A stretch of 64,000 bases of DNA, from positions 21,644,175 through 21,708,174 of the forward strand of contig NC_135560.1 in assembly GCF_964340395.1 (NCBI RefSeq), written 5' to 3'. Source of the DNA: Glandiceps talaboti (lineage: Eukaryota > Hemichordata > Enteropneusta > Spengelidae). The notes beneath the pieces are model-generated. The model had not been told where the DNA came from and searched no databases. It was given only the letters and a program-made list of their open reading frames with translations. The position numbers and the translations under genes were made by a program. Below are positions 12,801 through 25,200 of this stretch, in pieces. Every line of letters begins with the position of its first letter. Position 1 is the first letter of the stretch.

Positions 12801-15800
12801 ACGGTACAGTAGACGCCTTCTAAGCCAGATTTGCCAATAACGCTATAATACAGATGATTGGCGAAAATGATCGACCCCCCCCCCCCCCCGGCAGCATAAC
12901 AATTGTACTGCCCGGTGCAAACGTAAGAAAATCGTTCAGTTAGGTGAACATAGTGAATACAGGGAGTGGGGTGGGAGGGGTTAGAGATTGGGATAGAGAG
13001 ATGAGTGGGTAAGAAAAGGCTATCTTGACTCCTTGAGGAGAATTAGAAAATACTTGGGGAGTTACAGTTAGACAGGCATTTCGATTTTCGGCTAATATAC
13101 AACTGTATTTATATACAAGTATTACAAGTATTACAAGTATTCTCAGATATATAATAACTGTATTGACCTTTCCTGAACGGATTTAATCAAATTATTTTTC
13201 AAAGCAATGTCAGATCCTAGGCACTGACCTTTCCCGAAGGGGGACCAAAACCTTTATTCCAGTTTCCACGTATCGAGTTATCCAAAGTAACGAGAGAGAA
13301 CACGTAATAGGACGTCCTCTCACCAACATCATCTTCGTATCCGTTCGTAATGGCTACGTTGACCCTGTAAAGTACAAACGTTGCCAAATGTGACACTTTG
13401 TAAATGAGAAAGGAATAGGGTCAAACCACTGACTCTAGGGCGGACTTTTATGGTTAACTCATGGAATGATTCACCTTCAACGGAGCAAGTCATCAGTGGA
13501 ACACGATATCACGTCCACAAGAAAGTTGAAAACCCATTTGTGATTGAATAAAGGACTGGATTATTCCCACAACCGTTGATATGGTGAAACTAAATAATTT
13601 AGACAAATTGTAAACTGAAATCCAATTTCAATAAAGTTCATTTCTATAGCATCACCAAACTAGCCCGTCTACGTGACTGGATCAGTACTCCGCTACGCTT
13701 GCCGGATATAACTAGTCACGGATCCAGCGACATAAACAGGCCATCACCAAACATAATAAAAGTCAGAAATAGGCGAGTGTTACCCTACACCGACTGCCAA
13801 TCACAAGAGAAATACATTACAGAAGAAATGAAGTTGCCTTCACTTATGCTGATTGTTCACCCATAGGACACGAAGTTTTTTACACACTAAAATAAAATAA
13901 TCAAGTCCATGCATCATTTTTCAGCAGAAGCCCACTTTTTTTTAACGTGATTGGGTAAATAATCGTTATATGTGTGCTGTATCTCTGTTATTGGTAGTCT
14001 AGAGTTGAATTATGTCTATCTATGTGTCATAATGTTTCATGAATGGAACACCAAGGCAACTTCTTTTGTCTTGTATTAGCTCTCCACACTTGATTTTATA
14101 ACGGGGGATGTAAACGTATACAAATATTTCCAATGCTGCACTGTTTGAGAGGGTACATACATACATACATACATACATACATACATACATACATACATAC
14201 GTACATACATGTTTACATACATACATGCATACATACATACATACATACATACATACATACATACATACATACATACATACATACATACATACATACATAC
14301 ATACATACATACATACACGGATACAAGCACACACACACACACACACACATGGGGTAAGCTATCTCCTTGCTGTACACTTGGTACCTATACAGTAGCTAAG
14401 TGATACATGTATATGGGCGTCACCTGAAATGAATCATGTTACTGTCAGAAATATACACTTAAATGTACGTGTAGTGTTTACATGGCACAAACCTGAATAC
14501 ATAATCATGGGAATCAATCTCTTCCCCATATTTGGATTTTTTCAAAACGCCTCCATTTCCGACTACAGCACAGCGAGTACAGCGATTTGGTACTTTACCA
14601 TTTTCTAATAAATCATCGAATAAATATTGGTCGTGTATAGAATTTAAATTCGATAAAACATCAGATACCTCTGTAAAAAAACAAACAAAAAGAAAACGCT
14701 TCATAATATGACGTCTCACATATAGTGTGTGGTTTTCTGCTTGGGTATGAAACTGTATGAAACTATATCATAGGACGAAGAACATTGCAGTACTCATAAT
14801 GTAAACTTATTGTTATCAAAGACCTCCGTTTCAGTCTGGTTAGCTTTTGTTTTTTTCTTTATCATGTTCCGTCCACACAAACCTAAAGTAAACAAAAGTA
14901 AAAGTAGGCGATTTATCATGACTACAAGACAACTAGGCCATTGTTCAGCTGTGTAGTAGGTGGTACTGTACTGCCCCCCTGTGCATGGTACATGTCTAAT
15001 AGCTCTTTAAGAATAGACTGGTATCAAGATAAGGTGTTGTTGAAAGTTTAAAAGTCTCAGGTCTTCGATCAACAGTTTTCTAAAGGACGCTCTCAATGCT
15101 ACTTATCGAATAATCGACTACATCTGGAAACGTTTGAGAGTGCAAAACCTCCACATAGTTCAGTCTGTATAAACTCTATTCCTTTATTTAATTCTGTATC
15201 CGTTTAATAAAACAGTACCAATGGCGTTGCAGCACAACTGTCTTCATCCATATGCCAAGCCATCCTTGTTTTTATGCAATTTGCACCATCATTGTAGTGT
15301 TGCTATGTGCAGGCCCTAAGTTGCTGGTGTCATATTTTTTGAATATCTGCCCACTTGCCTAGCTGCCCCTGTTGTTACCTTTGTAATATACTCCATCATT
15401 TGGTTGCTATTGGCATGGCCTTGTTGCTAGGCAAACACGGGACCATTTAAAAAAAATGTTTATCGACATGCCTACCTATCCCTATTTCCCTCTTTCCGAT
15501 ACTCAGCACCATTTTACTGTTGCTATGGTTGTGGTATTGTTGCTAGACACATTTGCATACATTTTTTGAATGTCTAACCACTTACTCATTCCTGTTTTTA
15601 TCTTTATAATATATACCATCATATTACGTGACATGGGCGTGGTCTTGTTGCTAGGCATATCTCAAAACATTCCTTTGAGTGTTTATTTTTTACTTTAAAT
15701 GATTCACACACACACACACACACAAACAAACAAACAAACAAACAAACAAACAAACAAACAAACAAACAAACAAACAAACAAACACAAATACACATGCACT

Positions 15801-16156
15801 AATATACATTTCTTGATCCCTAAAGTCCTACTGAACCTCAGCTGGTTCAATTGTGCTACAAAGCAATATTATGATTAAGCATGCTGTTTTCATCTAGATA
15901 TTTGTTCATGTTGTGTTTGTGTAATTGTCGCTTTCTTACCTTGATATGTTACATTAAGCCAACCAATGGGGGTCCTAAACTCAGACAGTCTCTGGTACTC
16001 TTCTTTACTTAAATGTTTATCCCACATCAGTATTGGAACATCGGGGATATACATTTCCCTAAGTTCAGGTACCTCTAATAATTTTTTTCTAAGTGTTGTC
16101 GGACATCGCTGTAATTTGATGCAAGATACAAAAAATACACTGAATGCAGTAGTAGT

Positions 16157-16251
<95 letters not shown>

Positions 16252-18022
16252 GAGGTACACAGAGAGGGACATAGATACTGAGACAGCTAGAACAAAACAG
16301 AGAGACAGGCGACAGCAAAAATAGAGATTCAAGGCGTTCGCAGTTTCCAGGATTAGAATTTGATATTGGCAAGGGCATGATGGGTCCATGGACAAAGAAT
16401 GCGGTAACAAGCTATCATCAAACCATAGACAGTCCCTCCACTGTCTATGATCAAACTGAGATATCAATAAATTAAAACTATTGTTGTTGTTGTTGTTGTT
16501 GTTGCACACGGTAGATTACACAAGTGGGTGTTAATGGTGCCTTGGTTATGTGGATATAATCACCCTGTAATCAAGATAGTGTCGATACTTTACTTGCCAT
16601 CGTTGTATTTTGTACATGGACTTAGCCAAGATAGGGATCGAGGCTACATGTAACCTGTGTATATTTTACAGTAGTCAATTGTTTGGAATATTACATGTAA
16701 TACAAACGTCGAAAGAGTAAGACATTAGTAACAATGTTGAATGTGAATAATGTACATTCTTACCATATAGTATTGGTATTGCTCATCATGGCTGTATTTT
16801 TTGTACTCGGTCATATAGCCATTACCTTCATCAACGTTATTTAAAACACCTTTTATTGATATTAATTCTTCAGCTTGTTTTATAAGTTCTCGAATTTCAT
16901 CAGTGTCTTCCTCCACACGAATGTTTTCCCACTGATCCACGTCTGTCTTTAGCAGTCCGAAAAGATTCGAGAGTCTAATTTTGTGTGTACTTCCATTTGA
17001 TTTAAAGTTTGTGGTATCTTGACTTGCCCTGGACGGACTCGGACTCTGCATGGATTGTACAAGACGAAGTGTCTCTTCCAGCTTCGCTTCAACATCTTCG
17101 TCTTCATCTTCCTCACCTGGTGCGTCTGAGACAGATTTCATTTTTTTAATTATTGATCGAAGATTGGAAGACATTTTACGGAGCTTGGCTGAGGACTCTG
17201 CTGTTGACCTGAAAACGTCAATTTGGCGGAAAAAAGTATATTAATTATTATTTACTTGTAGTTATTATTTAATTGAATATCAGTTACATAGTAAGAATGC
17301 ATAAGTTTGCAATTTTAAGATTTCAAGAAATGCATGTGTGGTGTGAAATAACCAGTCAGAAATATTTGACTTTTTTTCTGATACAAGTTGAAATATACAA
17401 TGTTGATAATATGCATTTACTTATCATCTGTATAACTTTTAATTACATTTTAGTGTCCGGTTTTTCAAGTTCATATAATTTGTATTGCCATATTGCCTTA
17501 TATTGCGTGAACTTGTTTTTGTTACCTTTGACACGTGTCATTTGTCATTTTGACATTACATGGCGATAAGGCCTAACAAAAAAATGTGGTTCCGGTTACG
17601 CCCAATTTTAGAATAGGTGGGATAGGTAGATTTTTTTTTATTCTATATCTTTATTCATGTGTGAGTGTCTGTAGTTATCTTTTCCGTTGTTTTCCTGTGT
17701 TATCAAGTTGGTTTCTTCTCATCAGATGTACAGCCATTACAGATTGGAGGAACAGTTTTAAATTGTCTTATTTTGCATATAGATTGTGTTGTATTGATCA
17801 TTTTGAAAATCAATGCAACACTCGTCAATCTACGTGCACTGAATTTCAGCAAACACGTCCTCGATATACTCACCCATCATTTGTTGTTTGCACTATCCGG
17901 TTTCCAATTCCAGGACCATATTGAATAAATAGAAATGTCAAAATCGATACCACTAAACATATCGCAAAAGTCACTTTGATGATATACAAACAGCTGAAAT
18001 AAACAATAAATAATTGGAACAT
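9867..18022 (-). CDS. ST6GALNAC1/2-like alpha-2,6-sialyltransferase (GT29), nine exons
   Basis: Coding exons in order: 18022-17874, 17208-16764, 16108-15940, 14670-14493, 13364-13229, 12477-12374, 11755-11672, 10739-10649 and 10022-9867. All nine join in frame with matching phases (2,0,1,2,0,2,2,0), giving 503 residues. Seen: a type II signal anchor at about 1-34; an acidic, partly coiled stem (about 51-198); IPDVPILMWDKHLSKEEY at about 219; sialylmotif L (CAVVGNGG.., EIDSHDYVFR, about 284-330); GKDIRY; VKVLHPDFARYL; motif S (LQTGAFMTFLALHTCDE, INAYG, about 436-457); motif III around DHYYD; and motif VS (NHDYDAENNLWRRLHDLG). The TSYYVF and HPDF..Y contexts match vertebrate ST6GALNAC1 and 2, which add sialic acid to GalNAc of mucin-type O-glycans in the Golgi. 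The donors GTTTGT (exon 4) and GTCAGT (exon 5) are weak. The ATG at 18022 is my choice; an upstream exon splicing to an acceptor at 17993 is possible. Confidence 0.9.
14152..14350. repeat. (TACA)n and (CA)n microsatellites in sialyltransferase intron 4
   Basis: A TACA tetranucleotide array with few interruptions (about 14152-14318), followed by CA dinucleotides (about 14329-14350). Long frames over it on both strands are repeat artefacts. Confidence 0.95.
15708..15783. repeat. (CA)n / (AAAC)n microsatellite in sialyltransferase intron 3
   Basis: A short CA run followed by about 60 bases of AAAC tetranucleotide, on the plus strand. Confidence 0.95.
16157..16251. repeat. (GA)n microsatellite in sialyltransferase intron 2
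   Basis: A long GA dinucleotide run about 50 bases upstream, in transcript sense, of the exon 3 acceptor. On the transcript strand it reads CT, so it forms an exceptionally long polypyrimidine stretch before that splice site. A GTT trinucleotide run lies close by at about 16480-16504. Confidence 0.95.
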
Positions 18023-19052
18023 TTCAGGGACAGCTGTGTTGAGATTTCGCGCTGGCCGGCTTAATGGCACTCTTCTTGTCCTTACATTTTTGGACACTGA
18101 ACAGCTTCCCGACAAAGAGTGGTTATTAACAGATCACGGCGAATAGTGTGTGTGTTGATTTCTGTACATTTCAGCTGTTATTTTTCTATCGCGACACTGC
18201 GAAATGCGTCTTGGACGGTGCCGTAAAACAGGCTGCGGCATACGGTTTATGACGATGGGTGGTTGTTCGTTACTTAGCCTCTGAATATAAACTCGAAGGT
18301 AATAGTTTGATAGTGGATACTGAACATCACGGAATATATACAAAAATTACGACACATACCCACCAATCCTAGTCATATCAGCGGTGTGAAATCGCGTGTG
18401 ACACCATGCAGCACTGTCTTCACGCATTACGCATTCGTCATTACTATTACTGCTGTTTTCGAACTCCTTTTCTATTGCGAGTCATCCACAAATACCACAA
18501 GGTACTCTATAACGCCAGTATCCAATACCCCTTTTTACAGAAAAGCCCATTCTTCATGTCTCTATATATACATAACACAACCGACCTGTTGGTGACATCC
18601 TTATCTACAGCCTGTACTAGCACATGCATGTTTTTGTGTACAGACATTCTTGTATGTTTTCTACTATTTATATACATTGCAAATGTTTTTCAGTGGTAGG
18701 GTAAACTGATACGTTTTGTCTTCGTATGGTAATTGACAATCTAACGGGACGCACAGTCAATGTTATTTTTTTCAAATGTTCCACATGACCCAATTAGAGA
18801 GATAATTGATAGTCGTACGGGTCACATGAGCACTCAAATTGTGGGCAATGCTCTAGTTACATGACATGGGTTCTTTCATTTGTATGTCATGTCCACGGTA
18901 TGATGGATGCTGGGTGTCAATACGATCAATAGTCACTGAGCACAGCCTGTAGGACAAAAGCTGCACGTCGCGATATCGATTATCGATATCAACTTGACGT
19001 TGCCTTTACATTTATTGACGTACATACACCCGGGACATTCACCCACATTTTA

Positions 19053-19281
19053 GTCTGGATTCCAACTGTGGTCTACTATAAACCATCATAGTCTGGTCAA
19101 ACGAGTCCTGAAATGAAGGTGACATCCACAACCACCCACAGAGTCTTTGTCAATCAATCACACAATTCTTACCAATAACACAGTCCCTCATAAAGTTGGT
19201 GTTTATGAAAACAACTTTTTTGTGTGCTAATCGAGCTCGTTTGACCAGACTGTGTTAGTAGACCACAGTTGGAATCCAGAC
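19053..19281. mobile_element. 229-bp MITE with long terminal inverted repeats and TA target site
   Basis: The left end reads GTCTGGATTCCAACTGTGGT, followed by CTACTA, and further in CATAGTCTGGTCAAACGAG. The right end is the inverse: CTCGTTTGACCAGACTGTG, then TAGTAGACCACAGTTGGA, then ATCCAGAC. Arms are about 45 bases and nearly identical. TA dinucleotides flank both ends (19051-19052 and 19282-19283), the duplication expected of Tc1/mariner-type insertion. It has no coding capacity, so it would depend on a transposase elsewhere. Confidence 0.75.
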
Positions 19282-20583
19282 TACCCACATATCGACTTGC
19301 TAAGTTAACAACCAAGGAGAGGGCGTTTCATTCACCGAGGTCAATGTATGTATACCTATAGACTGTGCCAGCTGGCGAGATCACTTCAACAAGCATCGCC
19401 TATTACATATGATCACAAACCCATTGATAGACTGTGACATGATTGTTTTCTGTGACTGATAAAGCCAAATCTGGTGCCATATGTTATCACGACATGTTGC
19501 CAATATTTGATTTGATTCTCTTCTCCATGAATTCAACGGCTTACCTGTACGTTCCACGGGGGTTGTCTGGCTTCATCGCGAGTCACTGCCTATACCGTCG
19601 TATCAACGTCGTCACTGCATGTTGAGCATGATATACCGGAGTGCATTCTTAAAACCCTGACTATAGACGCTTATCAAGATAGGTGTTCACAATAAACTGT
19701 ACAACAAATGGTAAAGAAATACGAGTTAGACTCTGTAGTACACTGCTAAATCTCTCGATGGCTTCAAGTTCTATGTCTGAAAGGAAGTATAAAAACGGCA
19801 CAAAGGTCAGCGATCGCATCAGACATACACGTGGCTAGTGTTGATATCACACTGACCGCATCCATCACTCGTCTACTCAAGGCAGTACTGACTCACGGAA
19901 TGTTTACACTCCATTAAATCATTACGTCATTATCCGTGACAAAATGTGACCTTTGTGATGTGGGAATGTGATATTCACAGAGAAGAAAATGCAAATGAAG
20001 TTGTCTGATTCAAGGTCATACAATACAAATAAAAGGGTTGACTACAAATACCGGCCTGTACACAGTACAGTAGTTACATGTGTTGCTGGGAGAACACTGT
20101 CCGAAAACATTGATACAGCTCTCAAACACATATTTGACACGCTACCTTCGTTGGAAGCCCTACAGCAAACTGGAAGATCACGTGACAATCATACACTTGA
20201 CTTGAAAAGGAACTCCAAACACAATCGTAAATACACCGTGTTGATCGTCATCTATCTATCGCGATCGATTGCCGGGTATGGATTGTAACTCCATCATTCT
20301 TCATACAGCGCTTGTAAATATCACTTTACAGAAAATTTAAATATCAATGGAAGGTAATCTTATTGATATTAATATAATGCAAGTCTGTATGATTATTAAA
20401 TATTATAAATACATAATACAAGGCTGTTTTAATATACGATGTACATTTATATATATACTGATTGCACACAGGGGTACATAGTATTTCATAGACTGTTGTA
20501 TTGTCACAAATCCTACTACTACACATATACATATACAGTATACTAGTATTGGTTTTACATGTATATAAAATGTACTATATACC

Positions 20584-20594
20584 GTGTGTGTGTG

Positions 20595-20629
<35 letters not shown>

Positions 20630-20632
20630 GTG
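20584..20632. repeat. (GT)n microsatellite
   Basis: About 49 bases of GT dinucleotide with one interruption. Confidence 0.95.
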
Positions 20633-21993
20633 TTTTGAGCCTGTATATTAAAGGAAAACAGTTGTACGTACTAACCTGCTATTATGGCGGTGCATCCACA
20701 TAATCGACGATCGGAGGGCCTCCAGTGATCGCACTGCGAGGTTGGAATTACAGCGAAAGTTGCAACTTAGGGAGTCCTCCGTAATTACAAAGGGGAGGGT
20801 CAGGGGAAATCGATCCTGGCCTGTTGCGTAAAATGTGACCCACCCTCCGATTCCGTTTTCTAAAATTGACCCTCCACGACCCCGTTAAAATATTTTTAAA
20901 AACCCACAAACCCATATGGCATGGGTTAAAATGTTGTCAGGTATCTAAAGGGAGACGAGTCCCATAATCGATGGCAAGGGCTCATACCCGCCGCTGCCAC
21001 TGCATTCATAATTTGAAAGACGTGTGGCTGTTCTCCACCACTAGTACTGCCACCACAGCAAATTTGTGTAAAGGCACTCTATTAATCAATACATGTGTGC
21101 TTGGATCTAATTGGAAGAGCTAAAGGTCGGAACACCCAAAGACTAGATGGGTGCATCGCCTACATTGTTGGGACTGAGGTCAATATCTTACCACCACCTT
21201 GTTCCTTTTTCAATTCAATTTGATCTCTTGTGAGACTTATTCCTAAATCTCCTCATACAAAATTAATTGGTTGTCAGCGAGCGATTTGACTGATATGTTT
21301 TTTTTTTGTATTATGAAATAAAGGTGGCAGTGATGGGACGTGGCAACAGTGGGATGTGGTACCAACCGTTGGGATGTCAAAATGCAAAAGTTACATGTAA
21401 TATGATGGTACAGTAAGTCAAAGTAAAGTGTGCCTCTCCCCTAATTCCATTTTCTAAAATATGGAAGACCTTCATTCCCCAAAGAACCGATTTGTAGAAA
21501 GTGACCCATATTTCCCGGCCCTCAGCTCTTGACGGTAATTATTGAAGGCCTAGGCCCATCCCTTCAATACAAATACACAAATAGAATGGAACTAGGTATG
21601 TTTTAATACACACATAATGTAGCATGTCACTCGCCACTCTATGCATCTTTGAATTTCTAGAGGACTTCGTAAACGTAGAGGTGAAGATATGAAGACCCGT
21701 CGTTGGTGACGCACTCCTAGATCCTGTACTGTATACCGTACGAATCGATCAACCGTTACAAGCAATTGTCACAGTGGTGCAGGCTCGGGGATACAGTGCA
21801 CATATTAGCCAGTAAAACGCTCACAGAGATCACGTGTCATCTGTAAAGTATCACGTGTTTTATCATGCACCGTGTATTTGATTAAAATCGTATTACAGAC
21901 CGCAGACAAGGAAGAACGTCTGTGCGTATGGACACATTTTGATAGATTTAGCAGCAATATTAAGAGTTTTATTTGCATTTTTTAGTTCATTTT

Positions 21994-22039
21994 ATTTTGT
22001 TTTGTTTTGTTTTGTTTTGTTTTGTTTTGTTTTGTTTTG
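21994..22039. repeat. (TTTTG)n microsatellite
   Basis: About nine copies of a TTTTG pentanucleotide. Confidence 0.95.
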
Positions 22040-22203
22040 GAAACAGTTTAAATCTAAAGGTCGGTCTTCCAAATTGCAAATGTTGGACAATCCTCAAATC
22101 AAAACACACTTTATTGAAAACATGACATACAAATAAAGTTTAAAACATTATAACATTTATTTATTTTCTAAAGCACTTCTTTTCTCAAACTATATTTCCA
22201 AAC

Positions 22204-22205
22204 CA

Positions 22206-22260
<55 letters not shown>
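22204..22260. repeat. (GTCT)n microsatellite
   Basis: A pure GTCT array, the third such array in the window (others at 1 and 5658). Confidence 0.95.
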
Positions 22261-25200
22261 CAGTGTACAATATGACACGCTTTGGTAAAGGAGCTAGCTA
22301 ACTAAGTAGCTAGCCAGCTAAAAACAAATAAATGAATAAATAAATTAACTAAATAAAAAAAATTAAATGAAATTAAGAGATATTTTTAATAAAATAAATA
22401 TCAAATACAAGCTACAACACCAGGACTAGCATTACCTGTACTCGTAAAAATTGCCCACCGTGCCACCCGGTTAAACCCGTCATCGTATCACAGGTCCAGT
22501 GATCTCCGAATAGTTGTCTTTATTCAACCAATCAATGAACGTGTTCATCAATCATGTTTAACACTGGAGAGAAATTGAGTGTGAACAATTGATCACTGTT
22601 ACGATCCAACCTGTAAAAGGTCATTTCATATTAATTCAATTCATTAATACACCCAGAAACTACACAGCTGAGCTTTTGTTTTGTTCTGTTTTCTCGATTG
22701 AAGAATTGTAATCCGTAAATTAAACGCATCGTTGCTTAACGAGGCAGTGAATCACAAATAATTACACTTGTAAAATTACCATGACTACGAGTTATAAGTA
22801 ACAATTACCATGACTACGACTTTAAGGTAACCCAAACAATTTATATGTTCCCCCAAGAAGACATTTATGAACTTCGGGTTTTAAGATTGAGTTAGGGAGT
22901 CTTTGCCTGCAATCCTTCCCAACCATGGCATTTGCAAGGTAAAGAGCACACGGTCGTTAATTGTGAAGGAATTTTGTCACTGCGACCATGCAATGCTTCG
23001 TGTGTAAATATAGGCAACATCGAGTGCAAGTGTGTATTGACGTAGAGGTCACGCTAGGTAGCAGAGAGGGTGAAAGGTACGTTCTGTTATTCTTTATTAT
23101 TCGGTCATCAAATTAGTAAACAAGGGGACGTCAAAAACAATCAGTCGTTTGTGTGTTATTGTTCAGTTATAGAGTCGAAGGTGACTAAAGTAATTACAAT
23201 TGTCACACTAAATTACAGTGGTTTAAAGTCTGAGCCTGATTTATATAAGGGTAGCTGACGATATTACTAGAATATTTGGAAAAAGAGTTATACCAAATGC
23301 CCGGATCAAATGTGTCCGCTGCACAGCCAGACTTATGATGAAATCTTACAATTCGATCACCCTGTATTAAGCAAAAAGTCAACATCTTTAGGACTGGTGG
23401 CATTGTATTAAAAGTTTATTATTGTTTTCGTAACATTTGAATTATCGCTACCATGCTCTGTCTTCAACAGGAAAGACCGGTTTAGGATCGATCGAGTTCT
23501 TGAAATATTATGTAAAACCAAGAGTTGCTCCACAAAATAATTACGTAGGTTTGTTTAGTCGGTACATTAAAATCACTATGTTGTTGTCATGCATATGTAG
23601 CAGGGCCTCAGAAGCCCTTGTTCGACATAGTAGGTACATGTTTCATTCAGTATTTACTCAGACCTATTCAGACAATGATGGTTTCAAATCAAACAAGGCT
23701 ACCATGCCGATAAATAGCCGACAGCTTCAACCAGTCAACTTATTGAACGCAATGTAAATAGCCAACACGAATAAGAATTGCTTTTGCCTTGAAACTTTGA
23801 CACAAGCTGGTTCAAATTACTTTTCTGGCCTGCCGGGTCAGTAAACAAAAGTTTAGTATTCCGTTCCAACGAAACAAGTTCATTGAAAAAATGTAGTACC
23901 GAATGTCTGCTAAATATACATGTAGGAGTTGATTCTCGATTCTTACGTTATTCAAAGAGAATTTGCGCATTCAAGTTGTTATTGGAAGTCACTTTTGTTC
24001 CACTATAGTTTAATGAAAGACAAACCAAAGTGAGTTTGTTTACACATGGTGTCTAAAGCAAATGGATGAAATCTTATTCGAAGTAAATATCATTTGTTCG
24101 GTGGGTCTCCGCGCTATTGTGTAGAGCATCGATGACTGTTTTGTTCTTGCGTAATCGTACACCCCTGGTACAGTGTTGTTAAACTCTGTCGAGAGTGAAG
24201 TAAATGTTCGCCTGATACGACAGGTAACATGATACAAACAATCGACCCTGATTAATAACTTGAACTGCATGAACTGAAGAGCGAGACAACGAAGGAATTT
24301 TTTTCAGTTTACACCTACTTGAACACTATTTCACTGCGCGAGAACGGTTGCTGTGTCGATTTCAGTCAATGATTGTGAATGCAGGGTATTGCATTCATCC
24401 ATACATCGAAAAATAATTGGAAAGCAGAAACTAACCATTCGTTGTAACATAAGTAAGCGTGTATTTCATCTAATAAACCACTGATACACTATACAGATTG
24501 CTTTGTAGATATTGGTGGTCATAGAGGGTAGACTGACTTCTACGAGTGCATTAAAGTGAATTAATTGATTTCACTTGGTTACCTGTATTTCATGGATTTA
24601 CAAATTACAAGTTTATTTTCCGCTCGAGTCTATATGATTGAATGAAATGATGCGATCAGAGAGTCATTTCATAGCACTATAACGGTTATTGTCGTTGGTC
24701 ACAATGGTGTCGTATGTATGGTGAATAACGAACGCCATTAGTATGTCATTTGTCCCTGTGTTCTATTATAAGGCAGATTCTTTCATCCACAACATGAATG
24801 TTCGACCATCGCTAAGATCATACAACAACACGTCGACACTGGGCTCATGAATTTTCAAGACAAATTTTATCTTGTGAATTGGACACAACTCATAGAAATA
24901 TTGCATTGAGGCCGTACAATTCAATTTTAAAAAATTAAGTATTTAATCTTTAAAAAATAAAATAAAATAAAATTGAGTCTCGAATTTTCAATAATACAGT
25001 CTTATTCCTTAATCCTGTTTCTATACATTCAATCATATTGTGATTCAATATCCGATAGACATAAATACGAATTTAGATCTACACACAGTGATGAAAACTG
25101 TGGTTAATTAAATCTAAAAATAGCGTAAGGGAATAAACACAATCAATCCGGTCTCCATGTAAATTTCAATCTCGTCATATTGTGTCCAATTCAACTAGTA

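Noticed and set aside
14020-14403. Long frames of Tyr-Ile-His-Thr or Val-Cys-Met-Tyr repeats (also at 31893-32173 and 60843-61166)
   Set aside because: Pure translations of TACA/ATGT microsatellites, open in several frames on both strands.
15890-16509. Ser-Leu-rich and Arg-Glu-rich frames
   Set aside because: They run through the GA/CT array; only the short segment 15940-16108 is a genuine exon, proven by splice sites and sialyltransferase similarity.
19989-20288. 99-residue plus-strand frame with an amphipathic stretch
   Set aside because: Mildly protein-like, with a possible acceptor just upstream, but no partner exon or family; left as unsupported.
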